60,429 nucleotides of DNA, taken from the NCBI GenBank assembly GCA_012837715.1, contig DUQR01000001.1, positions 1-60,429 of the forward strand, read 5' to 3'. The DNA is from Bacillota bacterium (GTDB lineage: Bacteria; Bacillota; UBA4882; UBA10575). How positions within the stretch are numbered: the stretch's first letter is position 1; each line of letters begins with the position of its first letter. The notes under the pieces were generated by a model. It was not told the DNA's origin, did not search any database, and was given only the letters and a program-made list of their open reading frames with translations. Both the position numbers and the translations under genes were made by a program. Positions 45,072 to 53,755 of the stretch are shown piece after piece.

Positions 45072-45101
45072 ATTATAAGCTTTTTTGTTACCACTTGTCA
45101 A
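45072..45101 (-). promoter_or_regulatory. Promoter of the small membrane protein-secD-secF unit
   Basis: TTGACA (45096-45101) and TATAAT (45072-45077) are consensus hexamers spaced by 18 bp, about 40 bp before the GTG start at 45034. Confidence 0.8.
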
Positions 45102-45119
45102 TTTATAGGGGACAACAAA

Positions 45120-45237
45120 GGTTTTGCGTTGTAACCGAAAAAAAATGAATTTCGATACTATATGTAGTGGTTAATTTGAATCAGGCAACCAATATATTGT
45201 ATCGGTACGGGTGGATCCACCAACAACGAAAAAAGCC
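45120..45237. repeat. Intergenic inverted-repeat element (118 bp)
   Basis: Left arm GGTTTTGCGTTGT (45120-45132) and right arm ACAACGAAAAAAGCC (45223-45237) are inverted. The interior shares AATCAGGCAACCAATATATT and GTATCGG (45179-45204) with the element at 46336-46452. The gap from here to the tRNA terminator at 45330 holds nothing else I can identify. Confidence 0.75.
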
Positions 45238-45329
45238 CTACAACTAGCAGATCTGGTAAGTGCTGTGATGGGTTATTTTTAAGGCAAAAGGCTTCTTCTC
45301 CGCAAGACAACGATGATGGCGGCCACAAT

Positions 45330-45359
45330 AAAAAAAGACTTTACCGAAGAAGTAAAGTC
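45330..45359 (-). terminator. Terminator of the tRNA-Pro/tRNA-Gly transcript
   Basis: GACTTTAC (45337-45344) pairs with GTAAAGTC (45352-45359); on the minus strand it is followed by seven T. It lies 15 bp past the tRNA-Gly 3' end. Confidence 0.9.
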
Positions 45360-45373
45360 GCTTTTCCTTTTTC

Positions 45374-45449
<76 letters not shown>

Positions 45450-45522
45450 CTTTTAGTGTACTTATAAAGTATAAATGATCGCTAGCTTCCTTGTCAAGAA
45501 AGATCTTTTAATTGACAAAGCA

Positions 45523-45599
45523 TGGTCGGGGTGCAGGGATTTGAACCCTGGGCCTTCTGCTCCCAAAGCAGACGCGCTGCCAAACTGCGCCACACCCCG
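45523..45599 (-). tRNA. tRNA-Pro(TGG)
   Basis: A 77-nt tRNA with encoded CCA. The acceptor CGGGGTG pairs with CACCCCG, and the anticodon loop TTTGGGA within TCTGC/GCAGA gives TGG. It is the first gene of the Pro-Gly tRNA pair. Confidence 0.97.
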
Positions 45600-45613
45600 C
45601 TGCAGCATATAAT

Positions 45614-45642
45614 AGTATACGCCAAGATTACCCCCTCGTCAA
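45614..45642 (-). promoter_or_regulatory. Promoter of the tRNA-Pro/tRNA-Gly pair
   Basis: TTGACG (45637-45642) and TATACT (45614-45619) are spaced by 17 bp, about 15 bp before tRNA-Pro. The -35 lies only 10 bp from the stop of the methyltransferase gene. Confidence 0.85.
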
Positions 45643-45651
45643 GAGCAGAGA

Positions 45652-46272
45652 TTAATCTTGTTCTTTTCGGGCCAGCAGCACACGGTAACCACTTTGGATC
45701 GCCGCCGTCTGCGCACTCCCGAAGATCTCCTCCAATGAGCGCAGGTAGGTTTTGGCCCCCTGATTGGTCCGGATCACAGCCCATAACTTTCCCCCGGGCC
45801 GCAGGTGATCCCGGGCTTCCGTAAACAGGCGGAGCACCGTTTCCTTCCCCGCCCGCAGCGGTGGGTTGATGGCCACGCAATCAAAGCGGAAACCGTCGGT
45901 GTAAAGATCCTGCCAAGGCCGAAACCCATCCCCTTGCCGGAGCACCACATTACCAATCTTATTCAGCGCCGCATTTTCCGCCGCCAGCTCCGTCGCTCGC
46001 CGGTTGAGATCACTCATGTATACCGTAACCGCCGGTCGTTCCCGCGCAATGGCAAGTCCAATCGGTCCGTAACCACAACCAAGATCCAACGGCGCCTCCA
46101 CCCCGGAAAGCTCAATACTTTCTACCAATAGTTTGGTGCCCAGGTCCAATCGGTCCCGGGAGAAAACACCGGCATCGGTTTTGAAGCGCAATTCATTTCC
46201 ACAGAGAGTAACCCTAAACTCCTTCGTCTGATGGGGAGAGCGGGGCTCCGCCGTATAATAATGTTCCGTCAT
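45652..46272 (-). CDS. RsmC-like class I SAM methyltransferase
   Basis: A 206-residue methyltransferase of the MTS (methyltransferase small) family. LDLGCGYGPIGLAIA (about 61-75) binds SAM, and CVAINPPLRAGKE carries the catalytic NPP motif used for exocyclic amines of guanine. Homologues methylate 16S rRNA G1207 (RsmC) but the exact target is unproven. The length matches the short single-domain form of Bacillota (YbxB type). An inverted-repeat element begins 64 bp upstream. Confidence 0.88.
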   Translation of the reverse strand: MTEHYYTAEPRSPHQTKEFRVTLCGNELRFKTDAGVFSRDRLDLGTKLLVESIELSGVEAPLDLGCGYGPIGLAIARERPAVTVYMSDLNRRATELAAENAALNKIGNVVLRQGDGFRPWQDLYTDGFRFDCVAINPPLRAGKETVLRLFTEARDHLRPGGKLWAVIRTNQGAKTYLRSLEEIFGSAQTAAIQSGYRVLLARKEQD

Positions 46273-46335
46273 GGTAAGGGCTCCTTTGCTCGCTGGATAC
46301 CTTTAGCTTCTCCAAAGCGTCATTCCTCTAAATAA

Positions 46336-46452
46336 GCTTTTTGCGTTGTAACCAATAAACAGGACTGGGAAACAAGCCATCGGGTTTAACTTAAATCAGG
46401 CGATCAATGTATTGTATTCGGAATTGTTAAATCAGAGAACAACGCAAAAAGC
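46336..46452. repeat. Intergenic inverted-repeat element, best-preserved copy (117 bp)
   Basis: GCTTTTTGCGTTGT (46336-46349) and ACAACGCAAAAAGC (46439-46452) are perfect 14-bp inverted arms. The interior holds AATCAGGCGATCAATGTATT and GTATTCGG, shared with the 45120 element. No open reading frame lies within, and no target duplication is obvious. Confidence 0.8.
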
Positions 46453-46464
46453 CCCCAAATGCGG

Positions 46465-46490
46465 AAAAAAGCCCGGAAACTCCGGGCTTT
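46465..46490 (-). terminator. Terminator after the unknown membrane protein gene
   Basis: AGCCCGGA (46470-46477) pairs with TCCGGGCT (46481-46488); on the minus strand six T follow. It lies 14 bp past the stop. Confidence 0.9.
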
Positions 46491-46503
46491 CGTAAAAAGC
46501 TAC

Positions 46504-47268
46504 TTACAGGAAGTGCTGTCCGTAATAGACCACCAACCGGGCTTCGGCAAAGCTGGAAACCAAGAGAAACAGCAGACCGAAGATGAACACTTCCTTATCA
46601 TCCCCATACAACCGGGGCCAGCACCAGAACTTCCCTGCTTTCTCCCAAGAACTGTCCAGCAGTGAACTGGACTGGAGCCAAGTCCAATTGGCGGTGGACG
46701 CTAAAAGCAACGTATAGGAGAACCAAACCCAAAGCCCGAAACGGAGAAAGGTAACGAGCGCTCCCAGTCGGGTAAAGCCCTGGGCCGGATAGGCGTAGGA
46801 ATTGGTGCCGACAACAAAACCGGTTAAAATCGAATATAACAAGAAGTAAAACAGAGCTAACGGAAAACGACCAATCTTAAACCGGTTTAAGAAAAAGATA
46901 AAGAAAAGCACAATCAATAAATGGTGGACAAAGATCTTCCCGGTAACCAACAGCGTATTTCCCCAGGTGTCGACGAGCTCCGCGGTCTCGAATTCCCACT
47001 TGAAAAACGTGAAAGTACGGTTCGCTAAACCACTACCAAGATCAGTGACGCCTTTTACCCCAAAGATCTTATCCACCAGCAACGTGTTCTTAAAGGCGCC
47101 TTCTCCCAGGATGAAATAGCCGAGGACCCAAGCCAGGGCGAAGAAGAGAAGACCACAAAGGAGATAACCACCAACCCGGCGATAAACATCCTCACTAAAG
47201 ATCTGCTCTCCCAACCAGCGCAAAGGATATTTATGCTCTTTCGTTACATCTCTTTTTGTCTGTGCCAA
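46504..47268 (-). CDS. Polytopic membrane protein of unknown function
   Basis: A 254-residue protein with about six hydrophobic helices (near 35-55, 110-128, 133-152, 165-190, 230-248 and a weaker one). A non-hydrophobic loop lies between the first two. I do not recognise a family; the overall shape is loosely like SpoIIM-type proteins, but without a firm motif. The start is TTG after AAGGAGG. A promoter lies about 180 bp upstream and a terminator follows, so it is a single-gene unit. Confidence 0.7.
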   Translation of the reverse strand: MAQTKRDVTKEHKYPLRWLGEQIFSEDVYRRVGGYLLCGLLFFALAWVLGYFILGEGAFKNTLLVDKIFGVKGVTDLGSGLANRTFTFFKWEFETAELVDTWGNTLLVTGKIFVHHLLIVLFFIFFLNRFKIGRFPLALFYFLLYSILTGFVVGTNSYAYPAQGFTRLGALVTFLRFGLWVWFSYTLLLASTANWTWLQSSSLLDSSWEKAGKFWCWPRLYGDDKEVFIFGLLFLLVSSFAEARLVVYYGQHFL

Positions 47269-47447
47269 GTTAATCCTCCTTATCTTACAGGAATCCTTCT
47301 TTAGCCTCTATAAACCCTTTAAACGTCAATGTTAAGGGTTAGGTTCCCTCAATTTTGGACTCTTTGCTTGTCCCCATCTATAGCCATCAAACAATTCAGC
47401 GCAACAAAGAAAAAGATTAGCCCAACCTTCACATAACTGCACAGAAT

Positions 47448-47476
47448 ATTATACACTAACCAAATGGTAATAACAA
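47448..47476 (-). promoter_or_regulatory. Promoter of the unknown membrane protein gene
   Basis: TTGTTA (47471-47476) and TATAAT (47448-47453) are spaced by 17 bp on the minus strand. The leader to the TTG start would be about 170 bases, in which I see no known riboswitch. Confidence 0.6.
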
Positions 47477-47547
47477 GGAAATCTTCATGAACCAAACGGG
47501 CGCGGTTCCGTTTTCAAAATAGTAACGGAAAAGCGGCCCAACTTGTA

Positions 47548-47587
47548 TTGACAGACCTTGTCAAATTTGATACCCTAACAGTGTATT
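47548..47587 (+). promoter_or_regulatory. Promoter region of the purine operon
   Basis: TTGTCA (47558-47563) and TGTATT (47582-47587) are spaced by 18 bp, about 40 bp before the riboswitch; TTGACA at 47548 with TACCCT is a weaker alternative. TTGACA-GACCT-TGTCAA (47548-47564) is a perfect 6-bp inverted repeat overlapping the -35 and may be an operator. Confidence 0.45.
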
Positions 47588-47625
47588 AAAGAGTTTGTAA
47601 TAAATTGAATAGCCACATAATTGAA

Positions 47626-47692
47626 CTCGTATAATCTCAGGGATATGGCCTGAAAGTCTCTACCAGATAACCGTAAATTATCTGACTACGGG
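47626..47692 (+). promoter_or_regulatory. Guanine riboswitch aptamer
   Basis: The sequence follows the purine riboswitch fold: P1 CTCGTA/TACGGG, the conserved TATAATCTCAGG, P2 with the loop GATATGG, GTCTCTACC, P3 CAGATAA/TTATCTG with CCGTAAA, and GACTA. The specificity base in GACTA is C (47686), which pairs with guanine or hypoxanthine; adenine aptamers have T. It lies 235 bp upstream of purE. Confidence 0.96.
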
Positions 47693-47770
47693 GGAAAGTG
47701 CGCCTAGGGTTCCGCCGCTTTTGCGGGCAGGTCCAAGTGGCGCAGGCACTTTGTGCTACACCGAAGGGAC

Positions 47771-47822
47771 AAAAGCCCAGCCGGGTAGGTTTCACTCCAC
47801 TAACCTACTTGGCTGGGCTTTT
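47771..47822 (+). terminator. Riboswitch-controlled terminator
   Basis: A long hairpin, AAAAGCCCAGCC...GGCTGGGCTTTT with inner GGTAGGTT/AACCTAC pairing, is followed by CATTTTT. It is the expression platform: guanine binding upstream should favour it and stop the pur operon. Confidence 0.9.
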
Positions 47823-47926
47823 CATTTTTCACCTGTCCGAACCACGGGCTTCCTGTATTGACCTTTGCTTTTTGGTGAAGACTCTGAACGGTCCAACAAT
47901 AAATCGCAAAAGGAGGAAATAAAAAA

Positions 47927-48457
47927 ATGGAAACCACTCCACTGGTGGGTATTGTCATGGGTAGTGATTCCGACTTACCCGTCATGAAAACTGCCGCGGA
48001 GATTCTGGAAGAACTGGATGTCCCTTACGAACTATCGATCCTTTCCGCTCACCGTACCCCAGCCCGGGTCGAAGCCTATGCCAAAGGAGCAGCCGGTCGT
48101 GGCCTCCGGGTGATTATCGCCGGGGCCGGTGGCGCCGCCCACTTAGCCGGGGTGATTGCCGCCTATACCGAATTACCGGTGATCGGCGTTCCGGTGCTGG
48201 GTAAGGCTTTCGGCGGGGCCGATGCTCTTTATTCCATCGTCCAGATGCCACCGGGCATCCCCGTGGCGACTGTTGGGGTGAACGGGGCGAAAAACGCCGG
48301 TCTCCTTGCCGTTGGGATTTTAGGGGTGGCCGAAGAAGCCTACCGCCGGAAAATACGGGATTACAAAAGCAAGCTAGCGCAGGAAGTCGAAGCCAAAGCC
48401 GCCCGGTTGGAAGCGGACGGTTGGCGGGCCTACCTAGCCACCATGGATCAATCTTAG
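47927..48457 (+). CDS. purE: N5-CAIR mutase / AIR carboxylase PurE
   Basis: A 176-residue enzyme at the carboxylation step of purine synthesis. GIVMGSDSDLP and SAHRTPARVEAYA hold the substrate-binding and catalytic residues, and AGAGGAAHLAGV and SIVQMPPGIPVATV follow. No purK lies next to it, so either it uses CO2 directly (class II) or purK is elsewhere. ATG follows AAGGAGG. It is the first gene under the guanine riboswitch. Confidence 0.95.
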   Translation: METTPLVGIVMGSDSDLPVMKTAAEILEELDVPYELSILSAHRTPARVEAYAKGAAGRGLRVIIAGAGGAAHLAGVIAAYTELPVIGVPVLGKAFGGADALYSIVQMPPGIPVATVGVNGAKNAGLLAVGILGVAEEAYRRKIRDYKSKLAQEVEAKAARLEADGWRAYLATMDQS

Positions 48458-48521
48458 AGAACCGGGCTTATAACCGCAAAGGGGAATTGCTCCCCACAAC
48501 AAAAGCACCGAGGTGAACAGA

Positions 48522-49814
48522 ATGATTGAGCGTTACTGTCGTCCGGAGATGGCGTCAATCTGGACTTTAGAAAACAAATTTCAGAAATGGCTGGAGATCG
48601 AGATCTACGCTTCTGAGGCTTGGTCGAAACTGGGTGTGGTTCCCCAAACCGCCGTCGAACGTCTCCGGGAAAAAGCGACTTTTTCCGTCCAACGGATTCA
48701 GGAGCTAGAAGCCGAAACCCGCCATGATGTGGTGGCTTTTACCCGCTGTGTCGCGGAGAATCTGGGGGATGAATCCAAATATCTCCACTACGGGCTCACT
48801 TCTTCCGATGTGGTGGATACGGCGCTAGCCGCCTTAATGACCGAAGCTGCCGCTCTCCTGGCCACCGGTATGGAACAACTGCTTACCGCTTTAAAGGCTA
48901 AAGCGCAGGAGCATAAATTTACCTTAATGATGGGGCGGACCCACGGCGTGCATGCCGAGCCAACGACCTTCGGACTGAAAATGGCTTTATATGTGGCCGA
49001 GATGCAACGGAACCGCACCCGGCTGGAACACGCCCGCGCCACCATCGCCCACGGTAAACTTTCCGGGGCGGTGGGCACTTTTGCCAATATCCCTCCCTTT
49101 GTCGAAGAGTATGTCTGTAAAAAGTTGGGCCTAAAGCCAGCCCCCATTTCCACCCAGATCCTGCAGCGGGACCGGCATGCCGAATTTATGATGACTTTAG
49201 CCATTACCGCCGGGACCTTGGAAAAACTGGCTACCGAAATTCGTGGCCTCCAGAAAACAGAAACCCGGGAAGTAGAAGAACCCTTTTATGCCGGGCAGAA
49301 AGGCTCTTCGGCCATGCCTCATAAAAGGAACCCGGTCAACTGTGAACAGATTTGTGGTCTGGCCCGGGTGGTGCGGGCTAATGCCATGGCCGCCCTGGAA
49401 AACATGGCCTTATGGCATGAACGGGATATCTCCCATTCCTCGGTGGAGCGGGTTATTATCCCCGACAGTACCATCCTTTTGGATTACATGTTGCACAGCA
49501 TGACACGGATTATTACCGATCTCCATGTCTATCCGGAGAGGATGAAACAAAATCTCGAACGCACCCTGGGGCTGACTTTCTCCCAGCGGGTCCTCCTTAG
49601 CTTAATTGATCAAGGAATGAAACGGGAAGCCGCTTACGATCTGGTGCAGAAAAACGCAATGCGGGCCTGGGCGGAACAGATCCCGTTCCAATCTTTACTG
49701 GCCGCCGACGCGGAAGTAACCGCGGTGCTCAGTGCGGAAGAGCTGTCGGCTTGTTTCGACCCAACTTACCATTTACAAAAGGTTGACGCGATCTTCGCCC
49801 GGGTTGGCATTTAG
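48522..49814 (+). CDS. purB: Adenylosuccinate lyase
   Basis: A 430-residue enzyme that releases fumarate from SAICAR and from adenylosuccinate. GSSAMPHKRNP (about 262-272) is the superfamily signature loop, and TSSDVVDTALA is another conserved part. ATG at 48522 follows GAGGTG; the frame has three extra codons upstream. It lies 64 bp after purE, at the place where purK and purB sit in Bacillus. Confidence 0.96.
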   Translation: MIERYCRPEMASIWTLENKFQKWLEIEIYASEAWSKLGVVPQTAVERLREKATFSVQRIQELEAETRHDVVAFTRCVAENLGDESKYLHYGLTSSDVVDTALAALMTEAAALLATGMEQLLTALKAKAQEHKFTLMMGRTHGVHAEPTTFGLKMALYVAEMQRNRTRLEHARATIAHGKLSGAVGTFANIPPFVEEYVCKKLGLKPAPISTQILQRDRHAEFMMTLAITAGTLEKLATEIRGLQKTETREVEEPFYAGQKGSSAMPHKRNPVNCEQICGLARVVRANAMAALENMALWHERDISHSSVERVIIPDSTILLDYMLHSMTRIITDLHVYPERMKQNLERTLGLTFSQRVLLSLIDQGMKREAAYDLVQKNAMRAWAEQIPFQSLLAADAEVTAVLSAEELSACFDPTYHLQKVDAIFARVGI

Positions 49815-49900
49815 GCCGAAGCCGACGTAAGCGACCACTTTTCGAAAGTATAACCCTGGCGGATTCCAATCTTTAAAGATATCGAAAGGAGCTGGTCCCC

Positions 49901-50614
49901 ATGGAAAAAAAAGCTTTACTCTACGAAGGAAAAGCAAAACGGATTTACACCACCGAAGACCCGGGTCTTCTCATTGCCGCCTACAAAGATGACGCCACCG
50001 CCTTTAATGGTCTGAAAAAAGGACAGATCGCCAATAAAGGCATTTTAAACAACAAGATTTCGGCCTTCTTCTTTACCTTGCTGGCCCAGGCCGGGGTCGA
50101 TAGCCACTTTGTCAAACTCCTTTCCGACCGGGAAATGTTGGTGAAAAAGGTGGAGATTATCCGGGTGGAAGTGGTGGTCCGTAATTATGCCGCCGGCAGT
50201 CTGGTTGAACGACTGGGCCTGGAAGAAGGACCCCCCCTCTCCCGGCCGGTCCTGGAATTCTACTATAAGAATGATGCCTTAGGCGATCCGCTGATCAACG
50301 AAGACCATATTGCCGTTCTGAACCTGGCCACCCCGGCCCAAGTCGGAATCATGGCCGACCAAGCCCTGACCATTAACGAAATTCTCACCCGGCATTTGCA
50401 AACCCGCAACCTTCTTTTGGTCGACTACAAACTGGAATTCGGTCTGCATCAAGGAAATGTGCTACTGGCGGATGAAATTTCCCCCGATACTTGCCGTTTC
50501 TGGGAGGCAACCACTGGCGAAAAACTGGATAAAGACCGTTTCCGCCGGGATCTCGGCGGAGTGGAAGAAGCTTATCAAGAAATATACCGGCGATTAACAG
50601 GAGGCGAAAATTAA
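49901..50614 (+). CDS. purC: SAICAR synthetase
   Basis: A 237-residue ATP-dependent enzyme joining CAIR and aspartate. [13 protein letters not shown] at the N-terminus and [13 protein letters not shown] and LVDYKLEFG are family signatures. ATG follows AAGGAG. The stop overlaps the purS start (TAATG). Confidence 0.96.
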   Translation: MEKKALLYEGKAKRIYTTEDPGLLIAAYKDDATAFNGLKKGQIANKGILNNKISAFFFTLLAQAGVDSHFVKLLSDREMLVKKVEIIRVEVVVRNYAAGSLVERLGLEEGPPLSRPVLEFYYKNDALGDPLINEDHIAVLNLATPAQVGIMADQALTINEILTRHLQTRNLLLVDYKLEFGLHQGNVLLADEISPDTCRFWEATTGEKLDKDRFRRDLGGVEEAYQEIYRRLTGGEN

Positions 50615-50868
50615 TGTGGCGAGCAGAAATTAAAGTCTTATTGAAACCGAGTATCCTTGACCCTCAAGGGCAGGCGGCCGAGAAGGTTCTGGCGGCAATG
50701 GGCTACACTGAGGTGAACCAGGTGCGGGTCGGTAAATACCTGGAAGTAACCTTTAGCGCCCCCGACCGAACCAGCGCCGAAGCCAAGATACGAGAGCTGT
50801 GCTCCCGTTTGCTGGTCAACACGGTAATCGAAGGTTACACCTTTGAACTGGTGGAGGTTGCGCCATGA
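50614..50868 (+). CDS. purS: FGAM synthase subunit PurS
   Basis: An 84-residue small subunit that bridges PurL and PurQ in formylglycinamidine ribonucleotide synthase. ILDPQGQAAEKVLAAMGY and VRVGKYLEVTF are typical. AGGAGG precedes the ATG. It overlaps purQ by 4 bp. Confidence 0.95.
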   Translation: MWRAEIKVLLKPSILDPQGQAAEKVLAAMGYTEVNQVRVGKYLEVTFSAPDRTSAEAKIRELCSRLLVNTVIEGYTFELVEVAP

Positions 50869-51563
50869 AGTTTGGAATTATTGTCTTTCCCGGGTCCAGC
50901 GGGGACCTAGATGCCTATCATCTGATCAAAGATGTCCTGGACGCACCGGTCGAATATATCTGGCACGAAGCCAGTTCGGTCCAGGGCTTTGATTGCCTGA
51001 TTTTACCCGGCGGTTTCTCCTATGGCAATTACCTCCGCGGCGGCGCCCTGGCCAGCTGCTCCCCGATCATTCCGGCGGTGGTCGACTTTGCCCGCCGGGG
51101 CGGACTGGTCTTGGGGATTGCCAACGGCTTTCAGGTGCTCACCGAAGCCGGTCTCCTGCCGGGCGCCCTTTACACCAACGCCGACGGACGGTTCCATTGC
51201 CACTTTACCACCCTGCGGGTGGAGAATACAGATACTCCCTTCACCCGCAACCTCGGCCGGAACCAGCTGCTTTCCATCCCCATCGCGCATGGGGAAGGCA
51301 ACTATTATGTGGATCCGGCCACCTTGCAACAGCTGGAAGAAAGCGGTCAGATCGTCTTTCGTTATACAGATGAAAAAGGCCAGGTCACGGCAGAAGCCAA
51401 CCCCAATGGTTCGGTGGGCAACATTGCCGGGGTTTGTAATGAGACCCGGAATGTCCTGGGGATGATGGCCCATCCGGAAAGGGCGGGCGAGGCTGTTTTC
51501 GGCTCCATCGACGGTCTGGCTCTTTTCAATTCAATCTTAAAATACTGGGAGGGTAGCAAATGA
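50865..51563 (+). CDS. purQ: FGAM synthase glutaminase subunit PurQ
   Basis: A 232-residue class I glutamine amidotransferase. In typical PurQ the nucleophile motif is GICNGFQ; here [15 protein letters not shown] has Ala in place of the catalytic Cys. [11 protein letters not shown] holds the His and Glu of the triad. The missing Cys would block glutamine hydrolysis unless another nitrogen source is used; a base error is a second explanation. ATGA overlaps join it to purS and purL. Confidence 0.93.
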   Translation: MKFGIIVFPGSSGDLDAYHLIKDVLDAPVEYIWHEASSVQGFDCLILPGGFSYGNYLRGGALASCSPIIPAVVDFARRGGLVLGIANGFQVLTEAGLLPGALYTNADGRFHCHFTTLRVENTDTPFTRNLGRNQLLSIPIAHGEGNYYVDPATLQQLEESGQIVFRYTDEKGQVTAEANPNGSVGNIAGVCNETRNVLGMMAHPERAGEAVFGSIDGLALFNSILKYWEGSK

Positions 51564-53755
51564 GACCAGAAGACTGGCGCAAAATGGGACTACGGGACGA
51601 TGAATATAAACGGATCAAAGAAGCCTTAGGACGGGAACCCAACCATTTGGAGCTGGGCATGTTCAGTGTCATGTGGTCGGAACATTGTTCCTATAAAAAT
51701 TCCAAAGCGGTGTTAAAAACCTTCCCCACCACCGGTCCGCGGGTTCTACAGGGTCCCGGAGAGAACGCCGGCGTGGTTGCGATCGGCGACGGGCTCGCCG
51801 TCTGCTTTAAAATCGAATCCCACAACCATCCGTCGGCGGTCGAACCTTACCAGGGGGCCGCAACCGGGGTTGGTGGGATTATCCGCGATATCTTCACCAT
51901 GGGGGCCCAGCCGATCGCGCTCCTTAATTCCCTGCGCTTTGGCCCCCTTCATGACGAACGGGTCCGTTATCTGTTTGAACAGGTGGTCGCCGGGATTGGC
52001 GGTTACGGCAACCGGATCGGAATTCCGACCGTCGGCGGTGAAATCTACTTTGACCCCTGCTATCAAGGAAATCCTTTGGTCAATGCTATGTGTGTCGGTC
52101 TCCTGGAAACGAACAAACTGCGGCTGGGGAAAGCGACCGGCATCGGTAACCCGGTGATTCTTGCCGGCGCCCGCACCGGCCAGGATGGGATGGGCGGCGC
52201 CACCTTTGCCTCGGTCGAACTAAGTGAAGAAACCGAAGCCCCCGACATCCAAGTGGGTGATCCCTTTACCGAAAAACTCCTCCTCGAAGCCTGCCTGGAG
52301 CTAATTGGCAACGGCGATGTGGACGGAATTCAAGACCTGGGCGCCGCCGGACTGACGTGTGCCGTCTCGGAGATGGCCAGCCGCGGCGGGACCGGGATGG
52401 ATGTTGAACTGTCCAAGGTTCCCTGCCGGGAAGAAGGCATGACGCCCTATGAAATTATGTTGGCCGAATCCCAAGAACGGATGCTGATGGTGGTGTCGCC
52501 GGAAAAAGAGGCGAAAGTCCATGCCGTCTTTAAGCGCTGGGGACTGACTTCCACCACCATTGGCCGGGTCACGGAAGGCGGAATGCTCACCATCCGGATG
52601 CACGGAGAGATCGTGGCCGAAATCCCCGCCCACAGTCTGGCCGAAGACGCCCCCGTCTACTATCCGGAAGCCCAAGAACCAGCCTACCTCAAGACCACGG
52701 CCGACTTGCCGCTGGCCACCATTGCCCTCCCTGAAGATTATAATACCGTACTGCTCAAACTGGTTGCTTCTCCCAATATTGCCAGCAAAGAATGGGTTTG
52801 GCAACAGTTCGATTATCAGGCCCGCACTGCAACCCTGGTCGGTCCAGGATCGGATGCGGCGCTGATCCGCATTCGCGGCACCAAAAAAGCCTTGGCCTTA
52901 ACGGCGGACTGTAATTCCCGCTATGTATACCTGGATCCCTATGCCGGGGGCAAAATTGCCGTCACGGAAGCCGCGCGCAATATCGTTTGCAGCGGCGGTG
53001 AACCCCTGGCGATCACCGACGGTCTCAACTTCGGCAGTCCGGAGAAACCAGAGATCTACTGGCAGTTCCAACAAGCGGTTGCCGGGATCAGCGAAGCCTG
53101 TCGCGTCCTTGAAACTCCCGTCACCGGTGGAAATGTCTCCTTCTACAATGAAGCCAACGGGGAAGGCATCTACCCCACTCCGGTCATTGGGATGGTCGGT
53201 TTATTGGAAGACGCCACCAAATACTGTACGCTATCCTTTAAAGCCGCAGGCGACCGCATTGTCCTCTTGGGTGAGAGCTTTGACGAACTCGGCGCCAGTG
53301 AATACCTGGCTCTGATTCACGGCCGGGTCCAGGGCAAACCACCGGCCCTTGATCTCAGCAAAGAAAAAGCCCTCCACCGCGTCGTCTTATCGGCGATCCG
53401 GGAAGGACTGGTCCGTTCCGCCCATGACCTCGCCGAAGGCGGGCTGGCGGTGGCTTTAGCCGAATGCCTCTTTGAAAAGGGGATTGGCGCCCGGATCCAA
53501 CTATCCAGCAACGGGCTGCGCCCGGACAGCCTACTCTTTGGGGAATCCCAGTCCCGGGTGGTGCTCTCCCTGTCCCCGGAGAAGCTTCCGGCCCTCGAAG
53601 CGCTGGCTGCTCAGGAAGGGGTCCCCTTCCAGGTAATCGGTGAGACCGGAGGAGATGAACTCCAAATCACCGTCGACGGTAACCAACGGCTTAACCTCTC
53701 AGTGGCGGAACTACAGGCCGCTTGGCAAGGAGGAATCCCATGCCATCTTTCCTAG
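51560..53755 (+). CDS. purL: FGAM synthase large subunit PurL
   Basis: A 731-residue small-form PurL, the ATP-dependent subunit that makes FGAM from FGAR with ammonia supplied by Pur[33 protein letters not shown] and [15 protein letters not shown] are family motifs. Length fits the PurLQS arrangement. The ATG overlaps purQ by 4 bp, and purF starts within its last 16 bp. Confidence 0.96.
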   Translation: MRPEDWRKMGLRDDEYKRIKEALGREPNHLELGMFSVMWSEHCSYKNSKAVLKTFPTTGPRVLQGPGENAGVVAIGDGLAVCFKIESHNHPSAVEPYQGAATGVGGIIRDIFTMGAQPIALLNSLRFGPLHDERVRYLFEQVVAGIGGYGNRIGIPTVGGEIYFDPCYQGNPLVNAMCVGLLETNKLRLGKATGIGNPVILAGARTGQDGMGGATFASVELSEETEAPDIQVGDPFTEKLLLEACLELIGNGDVDGIQDLGAAGLTCAVSEMASRGGTGMDVELSKVPCREEGMTPYEIMLAESQERMLMVVSPEKEAKVHAVFKRWGLTSTTIGRVTEGGMLTIRMHGEIVAEIPAHSLAEDAPVYYPEAQEPAYLKTTADLPLATIALPEDYNTVLLKLVASPNIASKEWVWQQFDYQARTATLVGPGSDAALIRIRGTKKALALTADCNSRYVYLDPYAGGKIAVTEAARNIVCSGGEPLAITDGLNFGSPEKPEIYWQFQQAVAGISEACRVLETPVTGGNVSFYNEANGEGIYPTPVIGMVGLLEDATKYCTLSFKAAGDRIVLLGESFDELGASEYLALIHGRVQGKPPALDLSKEKALHRVVLSAIREGLVRSAHDLAEGGLAVALAECLFEKGIGARIQLSSNGLRPDSLLFGESQSRVVLSLSPEKLPALEALAAQEGVPFQVIGETGGDELQITVDGNQRLNLSVAELQAAWQGGIPCHLS

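Noticed and set aside
45140-45237. Promoter inside the inverted-repeat elements (TACAAT on the minus strand)
   Set aside because: The -10-like hexamer is in only some copies and no consistent -35 accompanies it.
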